In this document: piece by piece, positions 1 to 12,696 of the stretch | Position numbering within the stretch: position 1 is the stretch's first letter | Layout of the letters: each line of letters starts with the position of its first letter | Origin: Rhea pennata | Taxonomy: Eukaryota > Chordata > Aves > Rheiformes > Rheidae | DNA length: 64,000 nt | Direction: 5' to 3' | Assembly (NCBI RefSeq): GCF_028389875.1 | Contig: NC_084669.1 | Coordinates: 8,145,501-8,209,500 of the forward strand | The notes under the pieces: generated by a model | What the model was told of the DNA's origin: nothing | Database searches by the model: none | The model's input: the letters and a program-made list of their open reading frames with translations, nothing else | Made by a program: the position numbers and the translations under genes

Positions 1-718
1 CTATTTGCAAGGCTAGTACTTTGCCTTGTGGGCACTGAAAAATTTTTGCAAGACTTTTAAAGATGAGTGCCTACTGATTGGCATCAAGTTCAGAGAAAAG
101 TATAGGGTCTTGTTTTCAGAAGTTTTAAGCATTAGCAAGTCTTTTTGAAGTCAGCAGAAAATGCTGCTGCTGTTGATCTTTGGAACAATAACTTTTGTGT
201 TATGTATGTAAATGTGAAACTTCAGTAATGTGAAGTTCACAAATAGAAGGCAACTTTATTTTGCCTGTAGACAACAAAGCTGGCATTATCAAGTGAACCT
301 CTGTGACGCTTTCAGTCCCTGTTAATTTTAGTTGATGCTAAACTGAGATGCTAATATACTTCTAGTACTGGTCTATAGTCCTAGCAAAACTTTTCTAAGT
401 ACTTAAGTCATATGACATGCCTCACCTCTGTTGAATGCCTTGTTGCCTGTATCATCATATGGAAATATTATCACCTACTGGTCTTTAATTGGCACCTCTT
501 TTCAACTGCTTTAGCTTAATTTATGTCTTTTGTGGCTACGTGAAGTCCTCATAGAGATAATAATTATTATAATTAGCTTGGTCTCAACTACATCCATAGT
601 ACAACGCTACCTGAAGCGCTGGCTGACCATACTGGACAATGTTAAAAATCAAAGCAGCAGTATCATAACCCGACTATATCCACTTGTGAATTGTAGGTTG
701 TAAAGCTGTGTCTTTTAC
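1..718 (-). other. Part of intron 4 of gene A
   Basis: No coding segment was found on either strand. In gene B the next exon lies 1118 bp further on, so the missing gene A exon is probably just beyond the window edge. Confidence 0.7.
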
Positions 719-3700
719 CTGTAGAGTTTTTATGAAATAAGCAACCTCAGCCCCAATCACACGGATGTTATTCACTGCTCTGGCATAGGTGCCTTTTGCA
801 CCCTCTTTCCAATCAACAGCAATGCAGTTCATATTTTCCACTTCCAGTAACAGCTGATGTGGAAATACATAAAGTAAAGTATTTAAAGAAACATAAAATA
901 GCAAACAGAGATGCAACTTAAATCACAACAAACAATTGCATTGTAATTTCATCATGGAATTTCTCATTCTTTACAAACAGTACACTTCACTGTAGCCTGT
1001 ACTGTACTGAAACAAGAATCTCCTCAAAAAACAGAATTGTTATAGCAAGTTATTCATCCAAAAAGTCTCAGTTTCTAAAGACAACAATCAAGCTATTTTA
1101 GTTTTTAAACCATTTGTATATATATATTTGAAATAAATTGGAAAGAAAATACAACTTCACAGTAGCTGCTATGTGCAACATGTGACTTTCTTTGAGGGTC
1201 ATCGGTAGTTTAACTAAACACAACTGGAAACAGACTATATTTTTCAAGTGTCTTTGAAACTGAGAAAGTCATATTAGACTGGAAAAGCTCTGAGCAAAGT
1301 AGAAAGTTTTTCTTTTAGCAAAGAAAACTAAGGTACTGGTCACTTCTGTATTGTCACGGTCTTACAGAGATCACTGATTTTTCTGCCAGAAGAATCATAT
1401 ATTAAGGTCTGCTGTTGTAGCTTTCTGTTGCTAAGGCTTACTTAAGGTTTGAGGAAGAACCAAGAGTGGAAACAAAAATTAACACAGGCTAAACAGCTGA
1501 ATGTAAATGACAAGAAAAACAGTAAGCTTAAAGTGATAATGCATGGAATCTTGGACTGACTTCTCTCTCTCTTCTGCACACCATAACAATAGTTTGTAGT
1601 GTGGAGAGGCAGTTAGAATTGCTGTTTCTTTTCAGCTGGAAAATTTTGAAATTTAAGAATTAGATGAAAATTTACCATAAATTTTTGAACAAAAATAGTT
1701 CTGCTAATCTGTGACTTTATATTCTGTGGTGATCCTTTTCTAGTCTGTCCCTTTCCCTGCCAATGTGGAAGAAGGAGAAACTACAGGAAGTTGTGTTTAT
1801 CTTTCAGAGTCAAGACTAACACTAACATAGTAAACTCCGTTGTCCAGAGTGCAGCAGCTCTATATTGTGGTAGCCTCACCATTTCAGCTTTAGAATCTTT
1901 ATTTCATTGCACTCTGGAATGAAACAAAAAGCTTAAAAAAAACAGTTAAGGGGAGAACTGAATTGTGCTGAAACTTAATAGCATTCATGGATTGAAACTT
2001 GGACTTTACAGTTCAGGAAGGAATTTGTCTGAAGGATGCTTTAGTCATTCCAAATGAAAGACAAGTAATTGGCCTGTCTAATCCAATAGTGTAACACGAG
2101 CCTGGAGGTTGGAGACATCTGTCTTAATTTTGTTGCTTTGATCTAATTCATAGTTTGCGAATTAAAATTCTCCAGAGAAGCACATTGTAAGAGATGACCA
2201 AAAAACCTTGACTACGTACCACCTTCCATAAAGGAAGCATTCTGACCTGGGTAAAATTTATTTCTTTGTTGGTATCTTCTGCCAATATTTTCTGGTGAAT
2301 TGCAAAATGGAAGGTGAACATTAGTGTCTAAGTGATAATGCCTGCCTGGAGCTACAGCTGCTGATGAAAATCAGAGGATACTCTCTCATACCAAGCACAT
2401 TTCTACCACCCAGCCTTTTTTTCCAGTGCTGCCAAATCCATGAATGATGAAGGAGGTTTTCCTAAGTGAGGAAAAATATGAGTTTTGGATGGTTGAGGAG
2501 TTTATTGCTGAGATCACCTGTGTGAGGAAAACAAAAATGAAAGTTAAATCTTTTATCTATTCCCTGTTTTAAAGAAGGTAGCAAAATACTACGTCATTAA
2601 GGTTTTCCCCTCTGAAGAACTTACAGACTGCCTTTGAATGGTCAAAGGCTTTCTGCTGCCACTCTCTATTCCTCTTAATACAGAAAGAACTCCCTTATGC
2701 AGCATATGAAGTTGCTTAAAAGAGCCACAGTGTCACGTGATATGTACTGGCTTGAGCTGATGAGTCTGGAGAGCAGTTCGCCAACTCCATACCTCCTTGC
2801 TTCTGCCCTTTTACTGACCTAATCTTTGGCTTCGAAGTACTGCTCTGCATACAAATGGCTTTCGTATGTACCATTCATGTTTGTACAGGTGGTTTTGTTA
2901 CTAGCTACTCCAGAAGAGTGGACCAAGATCAGGTTTACCGCTATTGCATATAATATGAAACTCTTTCAGCCTTTCTGGAGCGACAGTGACGTTGTCATAG
3001 TTTCCACCAGGGAAATCCTAAATGTTCCTGTACAGCACAGATAACAGAAGGTCGGGGAACTTGCAGCTTCATTTGCATTTGCTAAATTGATGTGGTACCA
3101 GCCCCAGAGTCTTAAAAGTTCTGAGGCATTACTCTGCGCAGTATTACAAGGAGTAATACTTGAGTGAGCAGCTTGAGTGATTGTCTTATTTGCAGAATGG
3201 AGAAAGGCAGGTAAGAATGTAAAATCACTCAGATTTCAAGAAAGAATGCGGGGTTTGAAATTGTACTGAAATTGTTCTGCTTCCGACTTACTTTTACTTT
3301 TTAAAAGTCACAATATGTCCCTGGCTCAATTTCTGTTCGTGTAAACTATTAACATTTGCTCCCCTAGCTGAATATCCAGAAGGCTGCTTATTTGAACAAG
3401 CCCTTGACTTTCCTGAGAGATCGAAATGCATGCGAAAGTTAATGCTCCATAACACACATGCTTGTATACGGAAATGCTAGGAGAGCTGTTGTGTCTTGCA
3501 GTTACTTCACATTTTTTTTTTCATGTTTTACCTCAAATAGCTTCAGAATTAATTCATTACCTTCAAACTATCTTCTTAATCTGACTAGTGTGCCTGTGGT
3601 GAGCGACACAGACTTTTTAACAAGTTTACAAACATAGTAGGTTTAGTCTATTCTTGATATTACAATAAATATCACCTGTGAGTTATTTCCTGTTTCTCTT

Positions 3701-4695
3701 GTGAAGAGAGAAAAGCTGATGTTCATATGTTCTGGAGAGTCAGGCAAACCTGTCAGAAGTCTCCCTGGTATCCCAGCCCAGGGTGGGTCATCTGAAAAAC
3801 AGCCAAGCCTATCGTAGCAAATTTCTTTACCTAGAGTGCACAAAACAGCTTGTTAGTATTTTGGAATCTTGCCGCTAGATGATGTATTTGAGACTGCAAC
3901 AGTCTGAGAAGCAAAATACTAAGGATTTAATTTTATGATTAATTTTGAAACTCAGATTCATTCCTTTTCATTTATGTATATTGCCTGAATCAGGTAACAA
4001 AATGAAAGGTAAATGATTTGAGGTTAAACCAAGAAAAGACTAGGACAATCTTTTGATATCATTTTCTAGGCTTGTAAATATATATATATATATGTATATA
4101 CATATATAAACTCTTTTAAGAAATGCTCAGTAGACTTGTTTCTGCATGCTTCCTGCTCCAAAGCTATGTGTTTCTAGGAATGAAGGGTATTTGTGCAGTA
4201 ACCTTCTATAATGAATAATAATATCATTTGTTTTAAGATACTAGTTTTTTTGAGGTCAAAACAGGTCTTTTACTCACTTATACTCAGCTTTTTATTTCTA
4301 GCACTTTGTCATGCTAATCATTCTGTCCCTGAACTGTTCCTTGTAAATAGCAGTTGCGTGTAAAGACAACTCATGCACTGTCTTGATAAAACAAGGGCAT
4401 GTGACTGTAAAATTCCCCTCCATGAATTTTCAACGTATCTCTTGTATTCTTAGTAAAGAAATTTAAATGGAGCAGAACCTTTAGCATTAGTTCTATGCAC
4501 AGTGATGGACACTGTCATACAACAATACACAAATCATACCACAACTTCAACGTAAAGGAGAATACTAGTCATTGTATCATATAAATGTTATTTATTTTGT
4601 CTTTATTCAAATTCTAATGATAGTTTTTATAGATATGATATCTCACCTGTTACTGGGCCAAGGAGATAAAATGCAATAATACACATTTCAATCAC
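1..4695 (-). CDS. Pancreatic-lipase-family gene (gene A), 5' four coding exons; 3' part outside window
   Basis: Spliced gene with coding segments 4647-4686, 3676-3830, 2392-2517 and 719-853, read right to left. They join in phase to 152 codons: a short leader, then the N-terminal part of the lipase alpha/beta-hydrolase domain. Visible family marks are the first disulfide pair (KEICYDRLGC), the GCFSDDPPW block, the FIIHG strand, the second cysteine pair (MC...MNC) and the GAEVAYF helix. The 155/126/135-nt exons have the same lengths and phases as in the complete gene B, so they are alignable paralogues. The GHSLG catalytic exon and the rest should lie left of position 1; I found none in 1-718. 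The frames are open, with no sign of a pseudogene here. Family assignment is firm. The member is not: by human gene order it sits where PNLIP would be, but coding exons 3 and 4 (ISAINSSTIQ, LLLLEVENMNC) resemble PNLIPRP3 as I recall it. Confidence 0.88.
719..853 (-). CDS. Gene A coding exon 4
   Basis: 135 nt (45 codons) from a CATCAG acceptor to a CAG|GTAAAA donor. It encodes residues 108-152: LLLEVENMNC, the AVDW strand, ARAVNNIRV and GAEVAYF. Length and phase equal those of gene B exon 4. The following GHSLG exon is not in the remaining 718 bases. Confidence 0.93.
854..2391 (-). other. Intron 3 of gene A
   Basis: 1538 bp of AT-rich intron bounded by GTATGA and CATCAG. I saw no repeat family or conserved element. 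Confidence 0.75.
2392..2517 (-). CDS. Gene A coding exon 3 (FIIHG strand)
   Basis: 126 nt (42 codons) between a CACACAG acceptor and a GTATGA donor. It encodes residues 66-107 and contains ISAINSSTIQ, RKTSFIIHGFG and ...VVEMC. The HG motif contributes to the oxyanion region in this family. An NSS sequon is present, and the loop after HGFG (STGKKGW) differs from gene B. This exon has no long ATG-initiated ORF; I found it by matching frame, phase and motif. Confidence 0.92.
2518..3675 (-). other. Intron 2 of gene A
   Basis: 1158 bp bounded by GTGATA and CACACAG. The short plus-strand ORF at 2826-3044 has no recognisable product. Nothing else is visible. Confidence 0.75.
3676..3830 (-). CDS. 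Gene A coding exon 2 (start of lipase domain)
   Basis: 155 nt between a CTCTAG acceptor and a CAG|GTGATA donor. It encodes residues 15-65, including CYDRLGCFSDDPPW, the usual N-terminus of mature pancreatic lipases with the first disulfide. Odd points: the usually conserved RFLLYT strand is changed to SFSLFTRE, and two N-glycosylation sequons (NIS, NNS) are present. Confidence 0.92.
3831..4646 (-). other. Intron 1 (between coding exons) of gene A
   Basis: 816 bp bounded by GTGAGA and CTCTAG. It contains a TA-dinucleotide run at about 4078-4108 and nothing else recognisable. Confidence 0.75.
4078..4108 (+). repeat. TA-rich microsatellite in intron 1 of gene A
   Basis: Interrupted (TA)n run with GTATATACATATA interruptions. 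Confidence 0.9.
4647..4695 (-). CDS. Gene A first coding exon (signal peptide)
   Basis: The minus strand reads a pyrimidine-rich acceptor ending TTTAG, then 9 nt of leader, then ATG at 4686-4684. The coding part (40 nt) gives a short hydrophobic peptide, MCIIAFYLLGPVTG, with the final Gly codon split by a GTGAGA donor. Its phase fits the next exon exactly and the join reads ...VTGKEICYDR, where family signal peptides end. It is short for a secretory signal but hydrophobic. The acceptor implies an untranslated first exon upstream, which I could not locate. Confidence 0.82.
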
Positions 4696-4768
4696 CTAAA
4701 GCAAATTGAATATACAGGTTAAGCATTTTAGTTAGACTGATTTATTTGTTTCAAAAGAGTATAATACA

Positions 4769-5010
4769 AGATGAAATTCAAAGTCTGCACAAGGCAGGGA
4801 ATAACCCCATGCACCGGTATAGGCTTGGGGCCAAGCAGGTAGAGAGTAGCTTTGTGAAAAGACACCTGGACATCCTGGTAGATGCCAAGATAAATATGAG
4901 CTAGCAATAACCCTGTGGCAAAGACAGTCAATGGCATACTAGGTTACACTAAAAGTAGCATTACCTGTAGGTCGAAGGAGGTGATCCTTCTTTACAGTTT
5001 TGCTGTACTT
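4769..5010 (+). mobile_element. Diverged CR1 LINE internal fragment beside the first coding exon of gene A
   Basis: Matches the CR1 ORF2 segment around TGCACC.GTATAGGCTTGGGG, AAAAGACACCTGGACATCCT, AATGGCATACTAGGTTACAC and GGTCGAAGGAGGTGATCC. Many substitutions and indels, so clearly older than the 17.6 and 20.4 kb copies. It lies 74 bp upstream of the gene A signal-peptide exon. Confidence 0.75.
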
Positions 5011-7452
5011 TTTTTCCTACACAACCGATGATGGATATAAGTTGCTGAGAGTTAAATGGATCACAAAGTTCTATTTTGCCAGCCATGAGGAGGCGGGTAG
5101 GAGGTGTGGTAGAGCAAAGGCAGTGATATCTATACCTTTGTAGAAGTTTGCATTCTTGGTAGCTTCTTCAGGCTATTTGCGCTGCTCTTACCCAGTACTC
5201 CTTGCGCTTCTGCACCTTCATAACTCCCTCCATATTCAAATACCTTTACTGTACACTTTCCTCATTTGACTTTCCCATGGCAAGTGTTCCATGTATTTCA
5301 CCATTCTCCTGCCTTTCTGTTTGCCTCATTCACTGTTCTCAATTTCCTCTTCTTCTAGGAGTTTCATATGGCACCTGCCCCTCCCCCATTTTACACATTC
5401 TACTTTTCTTGTAGAACAGTGATTTTGATCTGTCCCATGGCTACTGAAACAGATCATGAAAAGTAATTAAGAAAAAATGGTAAATTTAGTAGGTTTAAAT
5501 TTGCTATATGGGAAACTGTCTCCAATGGGTATTTTTAGATATTTAACAACCTGATAAAACTGGAAAACCTACATGCTAAAAGGCGTTGATGCTATCCAAA
5601 TGCTCTCAGAAACAAAAAAGAAACAATAGAGACTTTCACAGAATATGTCCTTGAAGCCGGTGTCTGGAATACCAGACAGAAGACAATTGTAGTCCATCTA
5701 TTTGCTTTTTTTCTGTGGAAGTTGGATTACTTGGCTATAATTACTTGATTTTCTAGTGAAGCCAAATGGGATAAGTCAGAATGCAGGCAGCATGGCTCTG
5801 ATCACTACTACCATTCTCTAATCAGCTCTTGTTGCTAAAGTCACTTGTGTGGGTAGTTCATTGGTAATATGGTAGGGCAGAGGAGCAAGTCTGACTATTT
5901 AAGTAATGAATAGAAGTAGCAAAGAGCAGAACTGAGAGGAAGCTTCAGATTTCTTTTGAAGTACAACTCTGTGGCCAATGCTAGTTAGCTACTGGTGAAG
6001 TCAAGAGAGGAGAACACTGGCCACTTAGGAATAATGGAAAGCAGAGAGAAAAGTTGGCAGTTAGTCAGAGAGAAAAGGGTCAAGAGTTATTCTAAGCAAC
6101 TGGTGACAGACAAGAATGGAGAGGTCTTAACCACTAGAAAAAGGGAGGACCTCTGTTGAGCTGGAGTACCTGCCAAGAAGTATCCATCATCAAGCTAAGA
6201 ACCTGATGATGGTGCAGAAAGATCTCAGAGGACATGGCTTGTCAAATGAATTGGAGAGCTCAGTGGGATGTGTTTATGGATGCTCAGTTCAGCTTAAAAA
6301 ATAATCAAGTATTTAACCAAGAGATCTTGTATACATGATGGACAATCTGTGTTGAGAACACTCTAGCAGGACAGAGTGTAATTTCTTTTCAGACTCCAAA
6401 CCCTAAAGATAGCTCTAAAATAGTAGGCTTGCGATAAAAATCAGTGAAGATTCACAGCTTATGTGTATAGTCTGTGCAGTACCTCTTCTCAGAACATCTT
6501 ACTAATCAGTAATGATTTCAGAAACTCTGGAGATTGTTCAGTGACTTCTTTTCAGATGTTTTTTATTAGAAGACAAAGTGGAAATGAACAGGTAGCTAGG
6601 TAAGTAATAAAAGATGCGAAAGTGTTTTTGTGGAACGTTGATCCATCTTTTTGTTAAGAGAGGTGAATAGTTTGGATAGAAGCCAAATTTCTAGGGAGCA
6701 GGCTTTCTGTATCAGTCTGTTAACCTAATGACAAAAAGAAGAGTGCAAAGAGGTGAAGAAATTATATCTTTATGAAAGGAATTGAGGCAGCATGCAATTT
6801 TATGGGGGGAAAATTATTTCTCTGAGCATTTAAGATGCTTAGTGCTGAACAAGAGGAACAAGAATGGCTTGTTTGTGAATTTAAATTCAGTCTAGCTAGT
6901 ATTGCTGGCAAGAAGTTACCTGAATGCTAAACTCAGTTGCTATACTGAGAATGAAATGGACAGAGGATATACACTTCAGAGCCAAAACCAGCTTTATCTA
7001 TTTCCAACAATAGCAACAAAAAAAAGATTGTGAATGTTCATAGACTGACATCCTAATCTATGAAATATAGATTGAAGTACTAGCTGTCCTTCACAGTAGG
7101 CCATCAAAGCCCCTTTTGTACAGCATTGCTCTATTTGTGATTCGTGGCCACTAGCAGATGGGTTGTGAGATATGAGAAAGTCTGCACAATGATTGTCAGT
7201 GGTATAATTTAAGTCTCACACATATCCAAACACCTTTTCAGGATATATGCACAAACATTCACATACAGAATATTCAAGAGAAGCAAGACCAAGTGTCAGG
7301 ATTTTTAATTATTAGCATTTTTTTTACAACTGCAGTAAGATTATTATTTGAACAAAACATTTAATTTATCTAAATGCTAAGTATTTTACTCACCATTCTC
7401 TTATCACCCAGTCTCCTTCAGTGGAGATAGAAGATAGAAGACAGCTGCTGTG

Positions 7453-7477
7453 TTTTTTTTTTTTTTTTTTTTTTTTT
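7453..7477 (+). repeat. T25 homopolymer
   Basis: 25 consecutive T; assembly length may be unreliable. Confidence 0.9.
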
Positions 7478-8687
7478 CCTTTTCACTGATTTGTTAACTC
7501 TGTGATTAAAAAAAATAAAGATAGAAAAGATAGAGGTGAAATACTTCTAGGCCATACAAGGGGAGGAAAAAGGGAATACTGATAATTAGTAGCTAGAAAT
7601 CACACAATTTTTATAAGGAAAGCAGCAAGGCCAATGGAAATAGTTATGGCCAGTAGAATTAAAATATGAGTTAAGAAGGAATTTTTAATATATGGAAGAA
7701 GTAAAAGGACACAGTAGTTTTGGTCCATTTTAAAATAAAATTAGGCAAAGGACAATGATGCAGCTGAAGAGAGATGTTTACACTTTTCTTTTGCTCTGTG
7801 TTTAGCAAAAACCATCTGATGATGTTCATGCCAGAAAAAAAAGAAGTGTTGATGGCCTGTTTTCCTTTGTGTTGCCTTTCATAGTTAACCGAGCACTGTG
7901 CACACTATTCCCTGCTCAGACAATAATTCTAGATCTGCTCTGGAAAAGCTGATAGAACCAAAGTTCCAAAATCAATGTATTTTGGTAACTCATAGCTATC
8001 AGTCTTAAAGCTGCCAAATAAATCTATTAACAAATTTTCATGAAATTATTGATTAGTAAAAAAATTCCAAAGACGAGTGATTCAAAAAAATTTAATATGC
8101 TAACATGTGACAAAAAAAAAAAGAGACAAGTGACCTGTGGATGAATGACTTAATCTGAGGCAAAATAGTGGAACTTTTTTGAAATGCAAAACAAAGTTGT
8201 GTAACTGAGTTCAGTTTCATGACATGACAAACCAACATGACACTTTTATGAGATCAGCATTTTGACTCTGATGACACCTTGATTTCAGTAAGATGCTCTA
8301 CTACTTGAAATTTTGTTAAGAAATTATAAATGATATATATGCACTATTACAAACATTTAGTAGATTTAAAAAATGAATGCATACATTAAGTAGATTAAAA
8401 ATTGAGCAATTATTATATTTCAAAATATAATGGCAAAGAACTAGAAGGCAGCTCCTGGATTTACAAATAAATGTATTTCTTGCTGCTGTGCACAACTGTG
8501 TCAAGTCATGATCAAACTGTGATCATGTTATGTTGCTATGCTTTTGACCCTATAGTTTGTTACTAATGGTGAATCATCACTGAGTGTGGTTTCAGAGGAA
8601 TGAGTTCTGGGCATTACACTGTATGCCAGCATTCAACGTTGGCGTTGCTGGACATCAGCTCATGACTGAAAAGTTACTGACATACAT

Positions 8688-8731
8688 ATTAAGGGATTAG
8701 TAAATGCAGATTAAGGGATTAGTAAATACAG
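8688..8731 (+). repeat. 22-bp unit repeated twice in tandem
   Basis: ATTAAGGGATTAGTAAATGC + AG is followed directly by the same 22 bases with one change (G to A). Confidence 0.95.
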
Positions 8732-9586
8732 AGGCTGGCTCATGAATTTTGGATTGTTTTATGTATTTAGGATTGTTCGGGAAAGTAAATGCAGTCTCAC
8801 TTGAGATCATACACACAGAATGGAGGTAAACATCTGAGACGGCAATAACTGAAAAGGCCTTTGAAGTATTGCTAATGCATTATTAGCATCTTCTGAAGAG
8901 ATAGGGTAGTCAAAAGGGTTTATACAGTCTTTGTATCCAAATATACAGATGGGAGGGTATATATATTTTATGTAGTATACAAGTTTCATTGGTGCTGCAC
9001 TCACAATTCAAAAGCAATTTTGAGAAATTGGAAACGGTTGAGATAAAATCTTCTTGGATGATCATAAGAATGGAAAAAAGGGAATGCATAACAAGAACTG
9101 AAGCAAAGACTGCATAGTGTAGGAGAACAATGTCTCAAAGTGTAAATGATTGTTTCCCAAGGATATATCCTGAGACCAGAAATAGCAATGATTGAACAAG
9201 AACAAACCATCGAAAAATTATATCAGATATTAGGTCACAGTCTCTAATGTATTGTTCTAAAATAGCCATCCAATGGTAGTTATAGGGGCAAAAACACAGC
9301 TAGTTTTAAGATGGAGTTTGATCGTGTTTTAATGCGAAAGTGAGAAGTGGCAATGACTAGAGTTGATGATCTAGAGGGTGCCTTCCACTCCTTCATCCTA
9401 TATGTCAAAAAACTGAGAGACCAAACATAAAGTTAGTGTGTAACTTCTGCAGTCTATTCCAGTGAGAGGAACAACTTTGTTCATAGTAATGTCTTCAAAG
9501 CAAGTAGAGGTAAAATAAGAACAGCTCATTCTGCAATAACAGCCTGCAGTGCTTGCTCATTTTCATTTGCAGACAGAACTGAGGAT

Positions 9587-9650
9587 CATAGAATCAGTAA
9601 GGTTGGAAGGGGCTCAGCAGGGTCTGTCACCTTCAGTCCCTTCACTCATA
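9587..9650 (-). mobile_element. CR1 LINE 3' tail fragment
   Basis: ATCATAGAATCAGTAAGGTT then GGAAGGGGCTCAGCAGG on the plus strand matches the reverse complement of the CR1 3' terminus. Beyond it similarity fades. Confidence 0.8.
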
Positions 9651-10302
9651 TGCTATCTTTGCAATTTTATGGTCTGTTTTTTTTCCTCATCTTGTATTAA
9701 GTTCTTTATTTCTTTCAAGCTTCTCTAATTTCCCCCTTTTAGGTTTCTGTTTTTCATCTTTTCCTGCCCTACCACTCCAGCCATACTTCCCCTATTTCCT
9801 GCTCTGGCATTGTGCTTATGCCTAGAACATTTTAGTCAATTTGTCTTTCCAGTGTTTTATTTTTGCCTTTATATTTTCGAAGTTCTTGCCTCCTTATAGT
9901 TTGGCATAGTGCTCGTTAACTCTGAAAGGCAACACAAAGGAAAACAGGCCATCCAAACTTTAACATACAAGTTTAGATTTGGAAGATACAAGTTAAATTT
10001 TCTGTTCTCCCAGAAACTTGCTGTATGGCTTTGAACTTCAGAAGTATTTAGATAATCCTTGCTAATTTCGCACCTGAGCCTTGTAACCTGTTACCCAAAG
10101 GGACAAAAGAAACTAAAGTTAAAAATGTTACAGCAGTATCTATAGGTCTTATAAAGTGGATCATGTAAGTATTTTTTCCATATGTAAATATCTGAAAATA
10201 CATTATTTCGATCTTCCTTTGAAAAATACAGATAGATATTCTCTGTCAAATCACCTTAGCCCCACTGAATTCCCCCACTCCCCTTTTTCTAACTGCATTA
10301 GA

Positions 10303-10365
10303 GTTATAGAATTGGTAAGGTTGGAAGGGACCTCTGGAGATGATCCAGTCCAGTCCACATTATCA
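10303..10365 (-). mobile_element. CR1 LINE 3' tail fragment
   Basis: Reads TATAGAATTGGTAAGGTTGG then AAGGGACCTCTGGAGATGAT on the plus strand, the reverse complement of the CR1 3' end. Only about 60 bp recognisable. Confidence 0.85.
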
Positions 10366-12180
10366 CTACCCAGGAATTGTCATCTCCTACTGGAATTTTC
10401 CAGAATTAAGATGCTACAAGTCTTGTAGCGTCTGTCAGGGTCTCCTCTGGATCACTCTGAGTACTTCTTGTTGCTTTTTGCCTTCAGACCATACCATTGA
10501 GCCTGTCTTTTATTAAGCAGGGAACCTTACAGAGCTCCAACCCCAAACAGCAGTTAGCAAGCACAGTTATCCAAGAATCCTTTTGATTTTTCAGTCACTT
10601 ACCACTCTGAACGTAGAACGTGTTGTTGCTTTGTAACCTCTGTTCAGATAGCGTCCTGTCAAGTCTTGGTTGTTACCAGCTCTTTTCAGTTGGAATCAAT
10701 CCCACGACAGTGGGTGTGGACCTGCCCACATGGTATCTAATTACAGGCTTAGTATGAGTGACTGAGAATCTTTGTAAGAGTGATAGTCTTATTGCTGGAT
10801 ATAAAAATGTTGCTTTTTCTTGTCTTTTCAGCTCTCTCATTATTTCTCATTTATCAAAACTTTCATCTCATAAAGTTTTGCTATGGATTTAATTAAAAAC
10901 AAGATAAGCCCATTTCATTTCTAGGAGGGGTTATAGTGTGTAACATTCATACTAGTCAACTTGAAATACTTAAATATGTTAGCCATTTATTGTAAGCTCC
11001 TGTTATAGTCAGTGAGGTTAGTCTTTTCCGCAGGGCAGTTCAGAATAGGAGCTTAATTTCACTGCTCTATGTCACCCACTTAATTATCTAGCTGATTAAG
11101 TTATCTGCCTAATGTCAGGTGATGTGAATACCTTAATGCACATACCCTGTGAAACATACCCTTATATTTTCTGGTATAATCAAGCCTGTTTATTTGCAGA
11201 GAGTAAGTTAGATTCTCTTAAAAGGAGGGAAGCAGGAAAAGGGAATTAGTTAGCTTTTTCATCTGCTCTGTATCATGAGAAATAGCAGTCTGGTAAATGT
11301 GGGGAAGATGTACATTTTCAACACCAAGGTTCACTGTCAGTGTATTTCAGAGGGATTACGCAGTGGTGCAGATTAAATTATTGCAGCTCAGGATGATGAA
11401 CTTGTAGAGTTTTTGAGATTTAGCATGTTTTAGGAATGGCCAATTTTTCCTTGATCTGGTTTCATGGCTTAAGAGGAACCATAGGTTTTTATGGATAGTA
11501 GGAAAAGGCTATTTTTTGTAGTCACCTCCAACAGTATGTAATTGGCACATCAAGATGGCACATCTATAATTTGAAAATTATCAAAAACATAAATACATTC
11601 TGACAGTAGTGGCCTTCACATTAGTAGGAAAAAGAGGAGCAAAACACTCACCAAGAATCATGTTCTTCAAAGCAACTGTATTTGAAGTGTAGTAATGTAT
11701 AAATTACCAAAGCTTTCATAGAAAGATAATGTGAATAAAATACATTTTAAAAGCAACATTTTCTTGTCTCATTTAAATTTTAGATTGAAAACAGTTAGTG
11801 AATTTCTTAGCTTGGATGGTAGTCATATGGAAGTAGGTTTGTCTATTGCATTCCTTAGAGAATTGCTAGTAGGTATAGACAAAGACCATTCACCTTCTTG
11901 TAGTATCTTATATTTAATCCCTGAGTGGCAAAGCCATGAATAACAGACTTTCTTGGTATTTCTATTGTCTAACTTAGATGTGTGTATTCTGGTCAAGTGA
12001 ACAAATCGTGTACTGAATGAAGGCAAAACCAATTTGCCTTAGTGCATCCTTTTCAGCATTTCACAGCAGTAATTAAGGGATTATTTTGGAAATGGCAAAT
12101 ATTTATGACCTTCATTAATATATGCTGCCTGCTAAATAAATCAGTCAGAGCAAGGAAAGCTATTAACTTCAGTTTTTGTG

Positions 12181-12330
12181 AGCAGGTTGCCCAGAGAGGT
12201 TGTGGAGGTTCAAGGCCCGCCTGGATGCAGCCCTGTCTAACATGCTCTAGGTGACCCTGCTGAGCAGGGAGGTTGGACTAGATGATCCCCAGAGGTCCCT
12301 TCCAACCTTACTGATTCTATGATTCTATGA
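12181..12330 (+). mobile_element. CR1 LINE 3' end fragment
   Basis: Contains CAGGTTGCCCAGAGAGGTTG, the TGACCCTGCTGAGCAGGGAG segment, TTGGACTAGATGATCC, and terminal ATTCTATGATTCTATGA octamers. Only the last 150 bp survive, the usual severe 5' truncation of CR1. Confidence 0.93.
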
Positions 12331-12667
12331 ACTGAAGACCTATGAAGAGTTGTATCATGTTAAGGAAATAGCAGTAGGGGAGAATTTTATAGCTAGTGAT
12401 GAAAATAGCTATGCATAGGGAAAGCCAGTCCTTATTTAGAAGTAATGGACAGAGTTAAATGAAAGAGGATAAAGTCCTTTATTCTGGATGCTCGATCTCC
12501 TAGTAAAGCTTAATAATAAGCATCTTATTTGAAAGTAACAGCAGGATTAAAAGGGAATGGCTAAAGAATGACAGATCTGCCTAGAGTACAGATCAGTGGC
12601 TCAGAACAAAGTTAGCTATCTAGGACTCTGGACAACTCCCACAATAGGTCCCAAGCTTTCCTAGTGT

Positions 12668-12696
12668 AAAAAAAAAATATATATATATATATATAT
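12668..12696 (+). repeat. A-run plus (AT)n microsatellite
   Basis: About ten A followed by about ten AT units. Confidence 0.9.

Larger units (their letters stand above)
5011..12180. other. Intergenic DNA, part 1
   Basis: Between the two lipase genes. It holds two CR1 tails, a 22-bp duplication, a T25 run and pyrimidine-rich patches. A purine-rich stretch at about 5880-6250 is unassigned. No gene seen; the untranslated first exon of gene A may be here. Confidence 0.65.

Noticed and set aside
4728..4937. Minus-strand ORF next to the gene A start
   Set aside because: Antisense translation of the diverged CR1 fragment.
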